DNA of 64,000 bases from Paracoccus acridae (GCF_014642735.1 NZ_BMIV01000006.1:1-64000), one strand, 5' to 3'; positions 27,740-36,516 are shown, counted from the first letter of the stretch. Notes: a model not told the origin generated them from the sequence alone. Numbers and translations are program-made.

Positions 27740-28540
27740 TCACGGCCGCAGTGCCGGTTGGCCTTCATGCGCCATTTGAAAGGCAAGATCCGACAGCGAC
27801 GCGATGTCGATGTCGGGGTGGACGCCGGGTACCTGCCTTGGCGGCACGCCGGTCCGCACCAGGATCGTCTTCAGCCCGGCTGCCTGGCCTGCGATGATGT
27901 CGGTCTCGATCTGGTCGCCCAGCATGAAGGTGGTGGCGGGATCGCTGCCCAGGATGTGCAGCGCCATGCGGATCAGGTCGGGCTGCGGCTTGCCGATGAC
28001 CAGGGGCATCACGCCCGAGGCGGTTTCGATCGCGGCCAGGATCGACCCCGCGCCCGGCTCGAATCCGTCGCCATGGGGCAGCATCCGGTCGGGATTGGTG
28101 CCGAAGAACCGCGCCCCGCCCAGAAGGGCCGTCTGCGCCTTCTGCAGCTTGTCGAAGGTGAATTCGCGGTCGAGGCCCACCACCACGGCGGCGACATCGG
28201 TATCGGCGATCTGAAATCCGCGCGCCTCGACCGCCGCAACCAGGGACGGCGCGCCGATCACCATGACCCGCGCGCCGGCCGGCATCGTTTCGCGAAGCCG
28301 TTCCGCCACGGCGGCCGAGGTGGTAACGATCCGGTCCGGCGTCGCGGGAATGCCCATGCCGTTCAGCTTGGCCGCGAATTCCCCGGCCGACCGGGTCGAG
28401 TTGTTGGTCACGAAGGCATAGGGCAGGCCCTGTTCGTGCCAGTATCGGAAGGCGCGGACAGCCTCGGCGATGGGGGTCTCGCCGCGATAGGCGACGCCGT
28501 CCAGGTCGCTGATGATGGCGGAAATGCGGGGCAGGGTCAT
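27740..28540 (-). CDS. HAD-IIA phosphatase (NagD / p-nitrophenylphosphatase-like)
   Basis: Small-molecule phosphatase of 266 residues with the HAD motifs in order: DLDGVAYRG near the N-terminus (nucleophile Asp), VTNNST, the lysine in VIGKPQP, and GDQIETDI. The large C2-type cap between motifs II and III marks the IIA subfamily, which includes NagD and phosphoglycolate phosphatases. The natural substrate is unknown. ATG 28540 is chosen because GAGG stands 6 bases upstream, whereas the earlier ATG (28546) would touch that site. It is transcribed convergently with tRNA-Ala. Confidence 0.88.
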   Translation of the reverse strand: MTLPRISAIISDLDGVAYRGETPIAEAVRAFRYWHEQGLPYAFVTNNSTRSAGEFAAKLNGMGIPATPDRIVTTSAAVAERLRETMPAGARVMVIGAPSLVAAVEARGFQIADTDVAAVVVGLDREFTFDKLQKAQTALLGGARFFGTNPDRMLPHGDGFEPGAGSILAAIETASGVMPLVIGKPQPDLIRMALHILGSDPATTFMLGDQIETDIIAGQAAGLKTILVRTGVPPRQVPGVHPDIDIASLSDLAFQMAHEGQPALRP

Positions 28541-28652
28541 CGTCATCCTCGGGTCGGTGGGGATCATGCCGCGCGACATGGGCGCGACTGTCAAGGGACA
28601 GCGGCCGCAACCCCCACCTGCGTCGCAGGCGGCGGCTGCGCCCGTTCCCCGG

Positions 28653-29588
28653 TCACCCCAGGCGGTCGATGATCCAGGACGCGATCATCAGGTCCAGATG
28701 CGCGCCCCCGCCGTTCTTGAAGACGGTGATGTCGTCGTCCGACGCGCGTCCTTGGACGCCGGGTTGAACCAGGTCGTAGAGATCGCCCCTGATGCTGTCT
28801 TCGGTGATCGCGCCCGAGCCGAGGGGGATCAGCAGTTCCCCGATATGGGCGGTGGTCTCGCGGCTGTCCACGAACAGGCGGGCGCGGGCCAGCAGGGCGT
28901 CGTCAGCCTCTCGCATGTCGGCCTTGTAGGCGCCGATCAGATCGACATGCGTGCCGGGCCGCACCCAGTCGCCCCCGATGATCGGCTGCCGGGCCATGGT
29001 GGCCGTCGAGACAATGTCTGCCTGTCCCACCGCCGCCTGCAGATCGGCCGTCGCGCGAAGGTCGGCACCGATGCCAGCCAGGCCGGCGACAAGCGCCCGG
29101 GCCTGTTCCGGCCGCCGTGCCCAGACCGTGACCGTCTCGATCCCCGGCAGCACGGCCGTATAGGCCTGGACCAGACTGGCCGCGACCGTACCCGCGCCGA
29201 CGATCAGCAGGTGGCGGCTGTCCGGCCGCGCCAGCAGGCTGGCGCCCAGAACCGAATCCGCCGCCGTCTTGAAGGTCGTCACCAGCCGGTTTTCGACGAT
29301 CGCGCGCAGATGGCCGTCGTCCTTGTCGAAGACCAGCATCGCGCCCTGCACGGTGGGCAGGCCGCGCGACGGGTTGGCATCGAAGACGGTGAAGGGCTTG
29401 GCGCCATAGCCCAGCCCGGCGATGAAGGCCGACCGGGTCATCATCGTGCCGGTTGCGGGACCAAGGAAGGTGTCGCGGATTTCGGCGCGTGGCAGGGCAT
29501 GGCCCGCCTTCAGCGCCGCGACCGCGCCCAGCCAGTCCAGCCGGCCCATGGCGGCATCATGGGTGATGAAGGGGGGTGTTGCGGTCAT
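28653..29588 (-). CDS. ornithine cyclodeaminase / mu-crystallin family protein
   Basis: NAD(P)-binding protein of 311 residues with the Rossmann loop IVGAGTVAAS and family segments TMMTRSAFI, STATMARQPII and HVDLIGAYKADMRE. Relatives include ornithine cyclodeaminase, alanine dehydrogenase and ketimine reductase; substrate cannot be fixed here. ATG 29588 has GGAAGGAAG upstream. It lies alone, divergent from the SRAP gene. Confidence 0.85.
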   Translation of the reverse strand: MTATPPFITHDAAMGRLDWLGAVAALKAGHALPRAEIRDTFLGPATGTMMTRSAFIAGLGYGAKPFTVFDANPSRGLPTVQGAMLVFDKDDGHLRAIVENRLVTTFKTAADSVLGASLLARPDSRHLLIVGAGTVAASLVQAYTAVLPGIETVTVWARRPEQARALVAGLAGIGADLRATADLQAAVGQADIVSTATMARQPIIGGDWVRPGTHVDLIGAYKADMREADDALLARARLFVDSRETTAHIGELLIPLGSGAITEDSIRGDLYDLVQPGVQGRASDDDITVFKNGGGAHLDLMIASWIIDRLG

Positions 29589-29784
29589 GGGTTCTTCCTT
29601 CCGTCTTGTGGGCAGGTGTCGCACGAACGATAGCGGTTTTGGAAGGGATCGCAGGCGGTCTGCTGACCATCGCGCCGACCCGAAATGATACCCGTGCAAC
29701 AGGGGCAAGGAACAAGCCGGCGGTCCGCAGGGTTTGCCGGGGGACGCGGGGCAGGGCATCACCTGGGCATCGGGAAAGCGGACC

Positions 29785-30438
29785 ATGTGCAATCTTTACA
29801 ACCTGACCACCAACCAGCAGGCGATCCGGGACGTGGCAAGGGTCATGGAGGACAGCCTTGGCAATCTTGAGCCGAGCCTGGACATCTATCCCGACCGACC
29901 CGCCCCGGTGGTGCGCAACACCACGCAGGGGCGCGAACTGGCCCGGCTGACCTGGGGAATGCCCACGCCGCCGCAGTTCCTGAAGACGAGGGATGCGCCC
30001 GACACCGGCGTCACCAATATCCGCAACACCGCCAGTCCCCATTGGCGCCGCTTGCTGGGTGTCCCCAACCGCTGCCTTGTGCCCGCCACCGCCTTTTCGG
30101 AATACGGGGCCAAGCCCGATCCGGCGACGAAGCGCAAGCCGCTTTACTGGTTCGGGCTTGATGAAACACGGCCCCTGTTCTTCTTCGCGGGCATCTGGAC
30201 GCTCTGGACAGGCACGCGGGGGTCGATGAAGACGCCGCGCCCCGGCGAGCACCAGCTTTTCGCCTTTCTGACCTGCGAGCCGAACGGGGTCGTGGGCAGG
30301 GTCCATCCCAAGGCCATGCCGGTGATCCTGACCACCCCGGACGAGATCGAGATGTGGATGACGGCGGAATGGCCCCATGCGCAGGCCCTGCAACGGCCGC
30401 TGCCCGTCCGGCAACTGGTGGTCCTGGACGGGTCATGA
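29785..30438 (+). CDS. SRAP (HMCES/YedK) DNA-damage shield protein
   Basis: Member of the SOS-response-associated peptidase family, which covalently captures abasic sites in single-stranded DNA through an N-terminal cysteine exposed by Met removal. The start at 29785 gives Met1-Cys2 (MCNLYNLTTN), which fixes it over the longer frame from 29734. Other conserved parts are NIRNTASP, the CLVPATAFSEYG segment containing the catalytic Glu, and HPKAMPVILT with the catalytic His. It is 217 residues, the usual length. The FSEYG form differs from the WFEW of E. coli YedK. No LexA box was recognised nearby. Confidence 0.9.
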   Translation: MCNLYNLTTNQQAIRDVARVMEDSLGNLEPSLDIYPDRPAPVVRNTTQGRELARLTWGMPTPPQFLKTRDAPDTGVTNIRNTASPHWRRLLGVPNRCLVPATAFSEYGAKPDPATKRKPLYWFGLDETRPLFFFAGIWTLWTGTRGSMKTPRPGEHQLFAFLTCEPNGVVGRVHPKAMPVILTTPDEIEMWMTAEWPHAQALQRPLPVRQLVVLDGS

Positions 30439-30468
30439 CGGCCCGATCTTACACCTGGCCCAAGGGCT

Positions 30469-30909
30469 TCAGGAAAGATCCTCGATGATATAGTCTTCCC
30501 AGTCCTCCTCGGTGACCGAGGCTTCGCTGACGGTCCAGCCGCGGACGCTGGCGCCGGCGCGATGCACGCTTTCGCGGTCGCCCGAGATCAGGTGGTGCCA
30601 CTTATACAGCGGCCGCCCCTCGTGGCGCAGGCGATAGGCGCAGGTGGCGGGCAGCCACCAGGCGATCTCGGCCAGTTTGCGTGGGGTCAGGACGACGCAA
30701 TCGGGGACATAGTCGTGGCGGTTGGCATAGCTGCTGCACTGGCACTTGGCGCCGTCCAGCAGCTTGCAGGCGACACGGGTGAAGGCGAGTTCGTTCGTGT
30801 CTTCGTATTCGATCTTGTTCAGGCAGCACTTGCCGCAGCCGTCGCACAGCGCCTCCCATTCGTCGGGCTGCAACTGCGGCAAGGGCAGTTCCCAGAAGCG
30901 GTCGCGCAT
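30469..30909 (-). CDS. YcgN/UPF0260 cysteine-cluster protein
   Basis: Cytosolic protein of 146 residues with the metal-chelating CDGCGKCC cluster near residues 22-29 and further conserved cysteines (RVACKLL, CQCSSYANR, PDCVVL). The family is conserved in proteobacteria without established function; the cysteines suggest zinc or iron binding. Its start codon overlaps the ribF stop by one base, implying it is translated from the ribF transcript. Confidence 0.88.
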   Translation of the reverse strand: MRDRFWELPLPQLQPDEWEALCDGCGKCCLNKIEYEDTNELAFTRVACKLLDGAKCQCSSYANRHDYVPDCVVLTPRKLAEIAWWLPATCAYRLRHEGRPLYKWHHLISGDRESVHRAGASVRGWTVSEASVTEEDWEDYIIEDLS

Positions 30910-31862
30910 CAGGCGCCCGCCAGCACCGCGCGGGCCTGGCTGGCATCGGCGGCAATCTGATCGATCAATGTCTGCACACTGTCGAATTTGGCCTCGTCGC
31001 GCAGGAATTCAACCAGTCCGACCGAAAGATGCTGTCCATACAGGTCGCCGTCGAAGTCGAACAGGTGCACTTCGAGGTTAGGCGCATTGCGTCCGAACAT
31101 CGGGCGCACGCCCAGGCTGGCGACGCCCTGGCAGGACAGCTTGTCCGGCCCGGTCAGCACCTCGACCACAACCGCATAGACCCCAAGGCGGGGCAGGTGC
31201 AGGTCGTCCATCTGCATGTTGGCAGTGGGCCAGCCGAATTCGCGCCCGCGCTTGTTGCCGTGGACCACCTCGCCCTCGATCCGGTGCAGGTGGCCCAGCA
31301 TCCGTTCCGCGTCGCGGGGGCGTCCGTCCGTCAGGGCGCAACGGATCGCGGTGGAACTGTAGTCCTGCCCGCCCGCCCCCACCAGCGGCACGACGGTGAC
31401 GCCGAAGCCAAGCTGGCGGCCCAGATCCTGCAAGGTCGCGACATTGCCCGCGCGGTCCTTGCCGAAGACGAAATCCGCGCCCACGGTCACATGGGTCACG
31501 CCCAGTCCGCCCACCAGCACGTCACGGGCGAAAGCCTCGGGCGAGAGGCCCGCCAGGACCGCGCCGAAGGGCAATTCGTAAAGCTGCTCCACCCCCAGCC
31601 GGGCCAGGCGGTTGGCGCGGGATTCCGAATTCATCAGCCGAAAGGGCGGGGCGTCGGGGGCAAAGAACTGGCGGGGATGGGGTTCGAAGGTGACGATGCC
31701 CAGGGGCGCGCCAGCCTGGCGTGCGGCTTCGATCACGGCGCGGTGGCCCAGATGGACGCCGTCGAAATTGCCCATGGCGACGGATGCGCCGCGGGCGCCT
31801 GCCGGAAGTCCTGTCCAGTCGCGGTGGATTTGCAAAGGGTGCCCCCACTGGGGCGCGGACAC
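30909..31862 (-). CDS. ribF: bifunctional riboflavin kinase / FAD synthetase
   Basis: Makes FMN and FAD from riboflavin. The N-terminal nucleotidyltransferase domain shows AMGNFDGVHLGHR (HxGH-type). The C-terminal flavokinase domain shows VVHGNKRGREFGWPTANM. The total of 317 residues matches the family. The start shown is GTG 31862, which lies 4 bases after the MaoC-gene stop; a TTG at 31835, closer to the conserved IHRDWTGLP, is a possible alternative. It is followed by a one-base overlap with the YcgN gene. Confidence 0.92.
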   Translation of the reverse strand: MSAPQWGHPLQIHRDWTGLPAGARGASVAMGNFDGVHLGHRAVIEAARQAGAPLGIVTFEPHPRQFFAPDAPPFRLMNSESRANRLARLGVEQLYELPFGAVLAGLSPEAFARDVLVGGLGVTHVTVGADFVFGKDRAGNVATLQDLGRQLGFGVTVVPLVGAGGQDYSSTAIRCALTDGRPRDAERMLGHLHRIEGEVVHGNKRGREFGWPTANMQMDDLHLPRLGVYAVVVEVLTGPDKLSCQGVASLGVRPMFGRNAPNLEVHLFDFDGDLYGQHLSVGLVEFLRDEAKFDSVQTLIDQIAADASQARAVLAGA

Positions 31863-31866
31863 CCCG

Positions 31867-32310
31867 TCAGTCGAACTTGCGGCTTGGCGCCAGAACGACC
31901 GCCTCGCCTTTCAGGACGACCGTATCACCCACGAGGCAGCGGGTTGCAAGCGTGACCCGCCGTTTCGCGTGGTCGATCGTGTCCACCGTCACCTCGGCCC
32001 GGACAGTGTCGCCGGGGCGGACGGGGGCCATGAACTTCAGCGTCTGGCCCAGATAGACCGTGCCATGTCCCGGCAACTGTTCCCCGATCACGGCCGAGAT
32101 CAGCCCGGCCGTCAGCATCCCATGCGCGATGCGTCCTTCGAAGATCGTGTCGCGGGCATAATCGTCGTCCAGATGGACCGGATTGCGGTCCGTCGAGACC
32201 TCGGCGAACAGGTCGATGTCGCGGTCGGTCACCTGCTTTTGCAGGTAACGGGTCATCCCGACCTCCAGATCCTCGATGACGATGGTGCCGCGGGGAAGGT
32301 TGTCCAGCAT
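31867..32310 (-). CDS. MaoC-like (R)-specific enoyl-CoA hydratase
   Basis: Hot-dog-fold hydratase of 147 residues. The hydratase-2 motif is AEVSTDRNPVHLDDDYA with catalytic Asp41 and His46, followed by GRIAHGMLTAGLIS. By family it hydrates trans-2-enoyl-CoA to (R)-3-hydroxyacyl-CoA, linking beta-oxidation to polyhydroxyalkanoate supply, though a paralogous role in other acyl-CoA pathways is possible. ATG 32310 is chosen over an upstream frame extension on family length and an AGGGA upstream. It is probably the first gene of a maoC-ribF-ycgN run. Confidence 0.85.
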   Translation of the reverse strand: MLDNLPRGTIVIEDLEVGMTRYLQKQVTDRDIDLFAEVSTDRNPVHLDDDYARDTIFEGRIAHGMLTAGLISAVIGEQLPGHGTVYLGQTLKFMAPVRPGDTVRAEVTVDTIDHAKRRVTLATRCLVGDTVVLKGEAVVLAPSRKFD

Positions 32311-32403
32311 GGCATATTCCCTGTGATGACCGATCCGGTTGACGATGCTGCATAGCAGCGAAGTCACACGAAAGCAATAAACTTATACGATTTCTGACCA
32401 AAG

Positions 32404-32409
32404 TATAAT
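32404..32409 (+). promoter_or_regulatory. consensus -10 box before the methyltransferase gene
   Basis: A perfect TATAAT in an AT-rich stretch (about 32370-32415) between divergent genes, 29 bases before the ATG. The -35 position 17 bases upstream (ACTTAT) is weak, so an activator may be required. Confidence 0.4.
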
Positions 32410-32438
32410 ATTGTTGCTGGGCGAAGGGAAGGTGGGGG

Positions 32439-33299
32439 ATGGGGCAGATCGCGAACCAGCCGCAGGCCGATTTCTGGACCTCGCCCGCCGGGCGGGCCTG
32501 GGTGGACCATGAACAGGCCCTGGATGTCACGATGGAAGGGCTGCTTCGCCCCCTGATGGATGCCGCGGATCTGAACGGGTCCGAAGACATCCTGGATGTC
32601 GGCTGCGGCACGGGGGCCAGCACGCTGGCCGCCGCGCGGCGGGTGCCGAGGGGCACGGTGCTGGGGCTGGACATCGCCGCGCCGATGCTGGACCGGGCGC
32701 GGCAGCGTGCCCAGGCCGCAGGGGTGGCGAACGTCGCCTTCCACCTGTGCGACGCCCAGGTCCAACGCCTTGCCTCCGACAGCCGCGATGTCATGATCTC
32801 GCGCTTCGGGATGAGCTTTTTCGACGACAGCGTGGCGGCCTTTCGCAATCTGTCCCAGGCGCTTCGCGACGGCGGGCGCATGGTCTTCCTGTCCTGGGCG
32901 CGACTGGCGGACAATCCCTGGTTCACCATCCCGGAAAAGGCCGCGCGGGACTGGCTGAACGCCCCGCCCGAGCCGCCGACGAACGGACCCGGCCCGCTGG
33001 CCTTCGCGGATGCGGATCATGTGCTGGATCTGATGGCGCGGGCGGGGCTTGTCGAAGGGCGGGCCGAGACGCTGCAGATCGACCTCACGCCGCCCGGCGG
33101 ATCATCCGGGGCGGCACGCCTTGCCACCCATGTCGGACCAGCCGCGCGCCTGCTGCGGATCTGCAATGCCCCGCCCCAGGATCGGGAACAGATCGCCGCC
33201 CGGATCGAAGGCGAATTCAGCGCCTTCATCCAGGGGGCAGATGTGCGGATTCCATCGGCGGTGCATCTGTTTTCCTGCCGTGCCAGGCGGCAGGAATAG
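32439..33299 (+). CDS. class I SAM-dependent methyltransferase
   Basis: Rossmann-fold methyltransferase of 286 residues. Motif I is LDVGCGTG at 52-59, the acidic ribose-binding residue is in GTVLGLDIAAPM, and SRFGMSFFDD fits the motif IV region. It belongs to the UbiE/small-molecule type by eye, but no substrate can be named. Monocistronic: divergent from the MaoC gene and convergent with the next HAD gene. Confidence 0.82.
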   Translation: MGQIANQPQADFWTSPAGRAWVDHEQALDVTMEGLLRPLMDAADLNGSEDILDVGCGTGASTLAAARRVPRGTVLGLDIAAPMLDRARQRAQAAGVANVAFHLCDAQVQRLASDSRDVMISRFGMSFFDDSVAAFRNLSQALRDGGRMVFLSWARLADNPWFTIPEKAARDWLNAPPEPPTNGPGPLAFADADHVLDLMARAGLVEGRAETLQIDLTPPGGSSGAARLATHVGPAARLLRICNAPPQDREQIAARIEGEFSAFIQGADVRIPSAVHLFSCRARRQE

Positions 33300-33302
33300 G
33301 CG

Positions 33303-34172
33303 TCAGCGCAGCCGGCCGATGCTGTATTGCGGGGCCATGGCATGGTCCTCTAGCCAGCCCAGCAGCAGGGCATTGTCGGGATTTTCCACGTCCGGCCCAA
33401 GCGCCTCCGCCGCAAGCCCGCCGGTCACGAACAGCGCGTCGATGCCCTGGTCCAGGGCGCCTTTCACATCGGTGAAGATGCCGTCTCCGATGGCCAGGAT
33501 GCGTGCGTCCGGCCCCAGGTCCAGCAGCCGCCGCGCCCGGTCATAGATCGGCGGATGCGGCTTGCCGAAGTAAAGCGACGTGCCCCCCAGCCCCTCGTAA
33601 TATTCAGCCAGGGCACCGGCGCAATAGATGCGCGTCTCGCCCATGTCCACGACCACATCCGGGTTTGCGCACAGCAGCGGCAAGCCGCGGTCGCGCGCCT
33701 GCATCAGGCGGTCGTGGTAATCCTGCGGCGTTTCCGTCAGCTCCTCGAAGGGGCCGGTGGCGACGATCCCCTCGGCTTCCTCCAGCGACACGCGTGCGAT
33801 GGTGGGGGCATCGGCGAATTCTGCCGGAATGTCGTCGAAGAAGCCGTCATCCTTTTCGGTCCCGATATGCCAGACCTTGCGGCCGACGCGGCCTTCGAAC
33901 ATCGCTTCCTGCGCGGCATCGCCCGAACTGACCACGATGTCCCAGGCGTCGCGCGGCACGCCCATGCGGTCAAGCTGGGCGATCACGAACTGGTTGGGAC
34001 GCGGCGCATTGGTCATCAGCACGACCCGGCCGCCCCCCTGGCGGAACGCCTGCAGGGCCGCCACGGCGGCGGGATAGGGCTGCTTGCCGTTATGCAGGCA
34101 GCCCCACAGGTCGCAGAACAGCACGTCGTAATCGGCGCCGATCTGCGACAGGGACTGGATGATCCGGGTCAT
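33303..34172 (-). CDS. HAD-IIA family hydrolase (TIGR01459-like)
   Basis: Phosphatase-like protein of 289 residues. Motif I is CDLWGCLHNG, in which the second aspartate of the usual DxDG pattern is Trp (DLWG), as in the TIGR01459 subgroup. Then come LMTNAPRPN, YFGKPHPPIYD and IGDGIFTDVKGA. The altered motif I makes normal phosphatase activity uncertain. The start overlaps the ppaC stop by one base (TAATG), so it is the second gene of a ppaC operon. Confidence 0.85.
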   Translation of the reverse strand: MTRIIQSLSQIGADYDVLFCDLWGCLHNGKQPYPAAVAALQAFRQGGGRVVLMTNAPRPNQFVIAQLDRMGVPRDAWDIVVSSGDAAQEAMFEGRVGRKVWHIGTEKDDGFFDDIPAEFADAPTIARVSLEEAEGIVATGPFEELTETPQDYHDRLMQARDRGLPLLCANPDVVVDMGETRIYCAGALAEYYEGLGGTSLYFGKPHPPIYDRARRLLDLGPDARILAIGDGIFTDVKGALDQGIDALFVTGGLAAEALGPDVENPDNALLLGWLEDHAMAPQYSIGRLR

Positions 34173-35089
34173 TACAGCGCCAGGACCGGGATGATCTGCT
34201 TCTTGCGGCTCATCACGCCGGGCAGGACCACGGTGTCGCCCGTGGCAGACACGCCGAAGCTGCGTTCGGCCAGCCCACGCACGAAGTCGTTGGGGATCAG
34301 CAGGGTCGCTTCCTCGCGCAGGATATCGACGATGAAGCACAGCACCTGGTCGGCGCCATCCTCGGCCGCGACGCGGGGCATGGCGGCGATCAGCGCGTCC
34401 TTGCGGGCCAGCAGGACCTGGGGCGCGGTGGTTTCCAGAACCGTGATGCGCAGCTGCTTGCCGCCCAGTTCGTATTCCTTGCTGTCGGTGCGCAAAAGCG
34501 CCTCGTCGGAAAAGGCGCTGATGTCGGACTTGGCCGCGAACATCTCGGTCGCATAGTCGGTGATGTCGACGCCCAGGTCGGCGGCCAGCTTCTCGGCCAC
34601 GGCGCGGTCATGGGCGGTGGTGGTCGGGCTGCGGAATTCCAGCGTGTCCGACAGGATGCAGGTCAGCATCGCGCCCTTGATGGCCTCGGGCGCGCGGGCC
34701 ATGTCGGCGCCGATCAGGTCATGCATGATGGTGGCGGTGCAGGCCAGCGGGCGGATGGTGATGTTGATCGGGGTGCGGGTCTTGATGCCGCCGGCCAGCA
34801 GGTGGTGGTCGATGATCTCGATCACCTCGGCCCCGTCCAGGCCGGCGGGCAGTTCGGCGGGGTTGTTCGTGTCCACGATCACGCATTGGTCGCCCGCCGC
34901 GACATCGGCGATGATCTCGGGCTTGTCCAGGTTCCAGCGGTTCAGCATCCACAGGGCTTCGGTGTTCGGCTCGCCTTGCAGGACCGCCTTGGCGGGGGTC
35001 TTGCGGACCTCGTTCAGATACCAGGCCCAGATGATGGGGGAACCGGTCGAATCCGTGTCGGGGGCGGTATGGCCGAAGACCTTGATCAT
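34172..35089 (-). CDS. ppaC: manganese-dependent inorganic pyrophosphatase (family II)
   Basis: Hydrolyses pyrophosphate, pulling biosynthetic reactions forward. It is a DHH-family enzyme of 305 residues. The Mn ligands His7, Asp11 and Asp13 lie in GHTAPDTDS, further ligands in VDTNNP and IDHH, and the substrate-binding RKK at 295-297. ATG 35089 has GAAGG upstream; the frame extends 21 codons more without family support. Family II enzymes are less common than family I in proteobacteria but are found in Rhodobacteraceae. Confidence 0.93.
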   Translation of the reverse strand: MIKVFGHTAPDTDSTGSPIIWAWYLNEVRKTPAKAVLQGEPNTEALWMLNRWNLDKPEIIADVAAGDQCVIVDTNNPAELPAGLDGAEVIEIIDHHLLAGGIKTRTPINITIRPLACTATIMHDLIGADMARAPEAIKGAMLTCILSDTLEFRSPTTTAHDRAVAEKLAADLGVDITDYATEMFAAKSDISAFSDEALLRTDSKEYELGGKQLRITVLETTAPQVLLARKDALIAAMPRVAAEDGADQVLCFIVDILREEATLLIPNDFVRGLAERSFGVSATGDTVVLPGVMSRKKQIIPVLAL

Positions 35090-35161
35090 GATGCACCTTC
35101 GCAGCGTCTGAATGTCGCGCGCGTTATAGGCGGCGCGGCGGGCGATGTCCAACAGGGGGAA

Positions 35162-35236
35162 TGGTGCCGGTTGAGGGGATTGAACCCCCGACCTTCGGTT
35201 TACAAAACCGCTGCTCTACCGCTGAGCTAAACCGGC
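35162..35236 (-). tRNA. tRNA-Thr(UGU)
   Basis: A complete 75-base cloverleaf on the minus strand. Acceptor GCCGGTT pairs with AACCGGC, the D arm is TAGCTCAGCGGTAGAGC, and the anticodon UGU is at 35204-35202. The T arm holds GGTTCAATCC, and CCA is encoded (35162-35165 as TGGT). Confidence 0.96.
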
Positions 35237-35252
35237 CCGCTGTGCAGTTCCT

Positions 35253-35281
35253 GCGATAGCCTTTGCTCGCGTCTTTCGCAA
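35253..35281 (-). promoter_or_regulatory. promoter of tRNA-Thr
   Basis: On the minus strand TTGCGA (35281-35276) and TATCGC (35258-35253) are 17 bases apart, placing the start near 35247, about 11 bases before the tRNA. Confidence 0.5.
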
Positions 35282-35295
35282 GCCGCGAAAGCGGT

Positions 35296-35323
35296 TTGAC
35301 TGCGCATCGGGCATCGCTACTGT
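35296..35323 (+). promoter_or_regulatory. possible promoter of the sulfotransferase-like gene
   Basis: TTGACT (35296-35301) followed after 16 bases by TACTGT (35318-35323), about 43 bases before the ATG at 35367. The -10 is poor. Confidence 0.35.
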
Positions 35324-35366
35324 GCCCCGGCGCCAGGACGGGCGGAAGAAGAAGGATCAGGCCGAT

Positions 35367-36242
35367 ATGCAGATGGTGTTTCATCTGGGGGTGCATTGCA
35401 CGGATGGCGACCGGCTGCTGAAGACGCTGCTGAACAACCGCGACTGGCTGATGCAGCACGGCACCGACGTCATCACGCCCAACCGCCATCGCGGCCTGTT
35501 CGAAGAGGCGCTGATGTCGCTGAAGGGCGGGCGCGCCACCGCCGAGATGCAGCAGATCATGCTGGACGCGGTGCTGCACAGCGAATCGCCCGGCCGGGCG
35601 ATCTTTTCCACGCCCACCTTCATGGGGGCGCCGGGCCGGGTGGTGGGGCAGACGGGGCTATACCCGCAGATGGGCGCCCGGGCCGCGGCCCTAGCGAACC
35701 TGTTCCCCGACCACGAGGTCGAGTTCTTCCTGGCGATCCGCAATCCCGCCGCGCTGATTTCCGAGGTGCTGCCGATCTTTACCGGCGGCGGCTATCACGT
35801 CCTGATGCAGGGCCGCCAACCTACGGACCTGCGCTGGCGCGACCCGATCCAGGCGTTGCTGCGCGCGGTTCCCGGCCGCCGGGTGGTGATCTGGTGCCAC
35901 GAGGACGTGCCCCTGATCTGGCCCGAGATCGCCCGCCTTGTCGGCGCCATCCCGCCCGATGCGCCCCTGCAGGGCGGGGCGATGTATCTCGAGGAGATCC
36001 TGGGCGATGCAGGCATGGCCCGCCTGAAAGAGAAGCTGGCCGAGCAGGACCGGCTGACCGTCGCGCAGCGCCGCGCCATCTCCTCCGAGATGATCGAAAG
36101 CCATGCGCCGGCCGCCGCCCTGGACCAGGTGGTCGATCTTCCCGGCTGGACGCAAGAGGTCGTGGACCATGTGACCGCGAACTATCGCGCCGACGTGGGC
36201 GAGATCGCCGTGCTGCCGAGGGTGGAATTCGTGCTGCCCTGA
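35367..36242 (+). CDS. uncharacterised protein resembling a degenerate sulfotransferase
   Basis: The 291-residue protein has no named domain I can assign securely. Its N-terminus (MVFHLGVHCTDGDRLLKTLL, then NNRDWL) has the spacing of the sulfotransferase P-loop region (FHIGxHKTGTT), but the Lys-Thr-Gly core is replaced by CTDGD. A later IRNPAALISEVL resembles the 3'-phosphate-binding segment. I recall similar proteins only from Rhodobacteraceae. No signal peptide is visible. ATG 35367 follows GAAGG; ATG 35373 is an alternative. Function unknown; a lost PAPS site is inference. Confidence 0.65.
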   Translation: MQMVFHLGVHCTDGDRLLKTLLNNRDWLMQHGTDVITPNRHRGLFEEALMSLKGGRATAEMQQIMLDAVLHSESPGRAIFSTPTFMGAPGRVVGQTGLYPQMGARAAALANLFPDHEVEFFLAIRNPAALISEVLPIFTGGGYHVLMQGRQPTDLRWRDPIQALLRAVPGRRVVIWCHEDVPLIWPEIARLVGAIPPDAPLQGGAMYLEEILGDAGMARLKEKLAEQDRLTVAQRRAISSEMIESHAPAAALDQVVDLPGWTQEVVDHVTANYRADVGEIAVLPRVEFVLP

Positions 36243-36301
36243 CAGGTGCCTGCCGATGCGGGGCGCGGACCGTCGGCACCGCAGCGGGTGCCAAAAGGAA
36301 A

Positions 36302-36323
36302 GGGGCGCCCCTGCGGACGCCCC
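36302..36323 (-). terminator. terminator of rpmG
   Basis: On the minus strand GGGGCG (36323-36318) pairs with CGCCCC (36307-36302), followed by TTTCCTTTT. It lies 26 bases after the rpmG stop. Confidence 0.6.
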
Positions 36324-36348
36324 CTTGAACCCTTGGCTGGACAGGATC

Positions 36349-36516
36349 TTACTTGATCTTGCCTTCCTTGTATTCGACGTGCTGACGGACGACCGGGTCG
36401 TATTTGCGGACAGTCATCTTTTCGGTCATGGTGCGGGCGTTCTTCTTGGTCACGTAGAAGTGGCCCGTGCCGGCGGTCGAGTTCAGCCGGATCTTGATGG
36501 TGGTCGGCTTCGCCAT
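36349..36516 (-). CDS. rpmG: 50S ribosomal protein L33
   Basis: The 55-residue ribosomal protein, recognisable from [20 protein letters not shown] and [17 protein letters not shown]. The zinc-binding cysteines of the C+ form are absent, so this is the zinc-independent version. A clear AGGAG precedes the ATG. It is monocistronic, between its own promoter and terminator. Confidence 0.95.
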   Translation of the reverse strand: MAKPTTIKIRLNSTAGTGHFYVTKKNARTMTEKMTVRKYDPVVRQHVEYKEGKIK

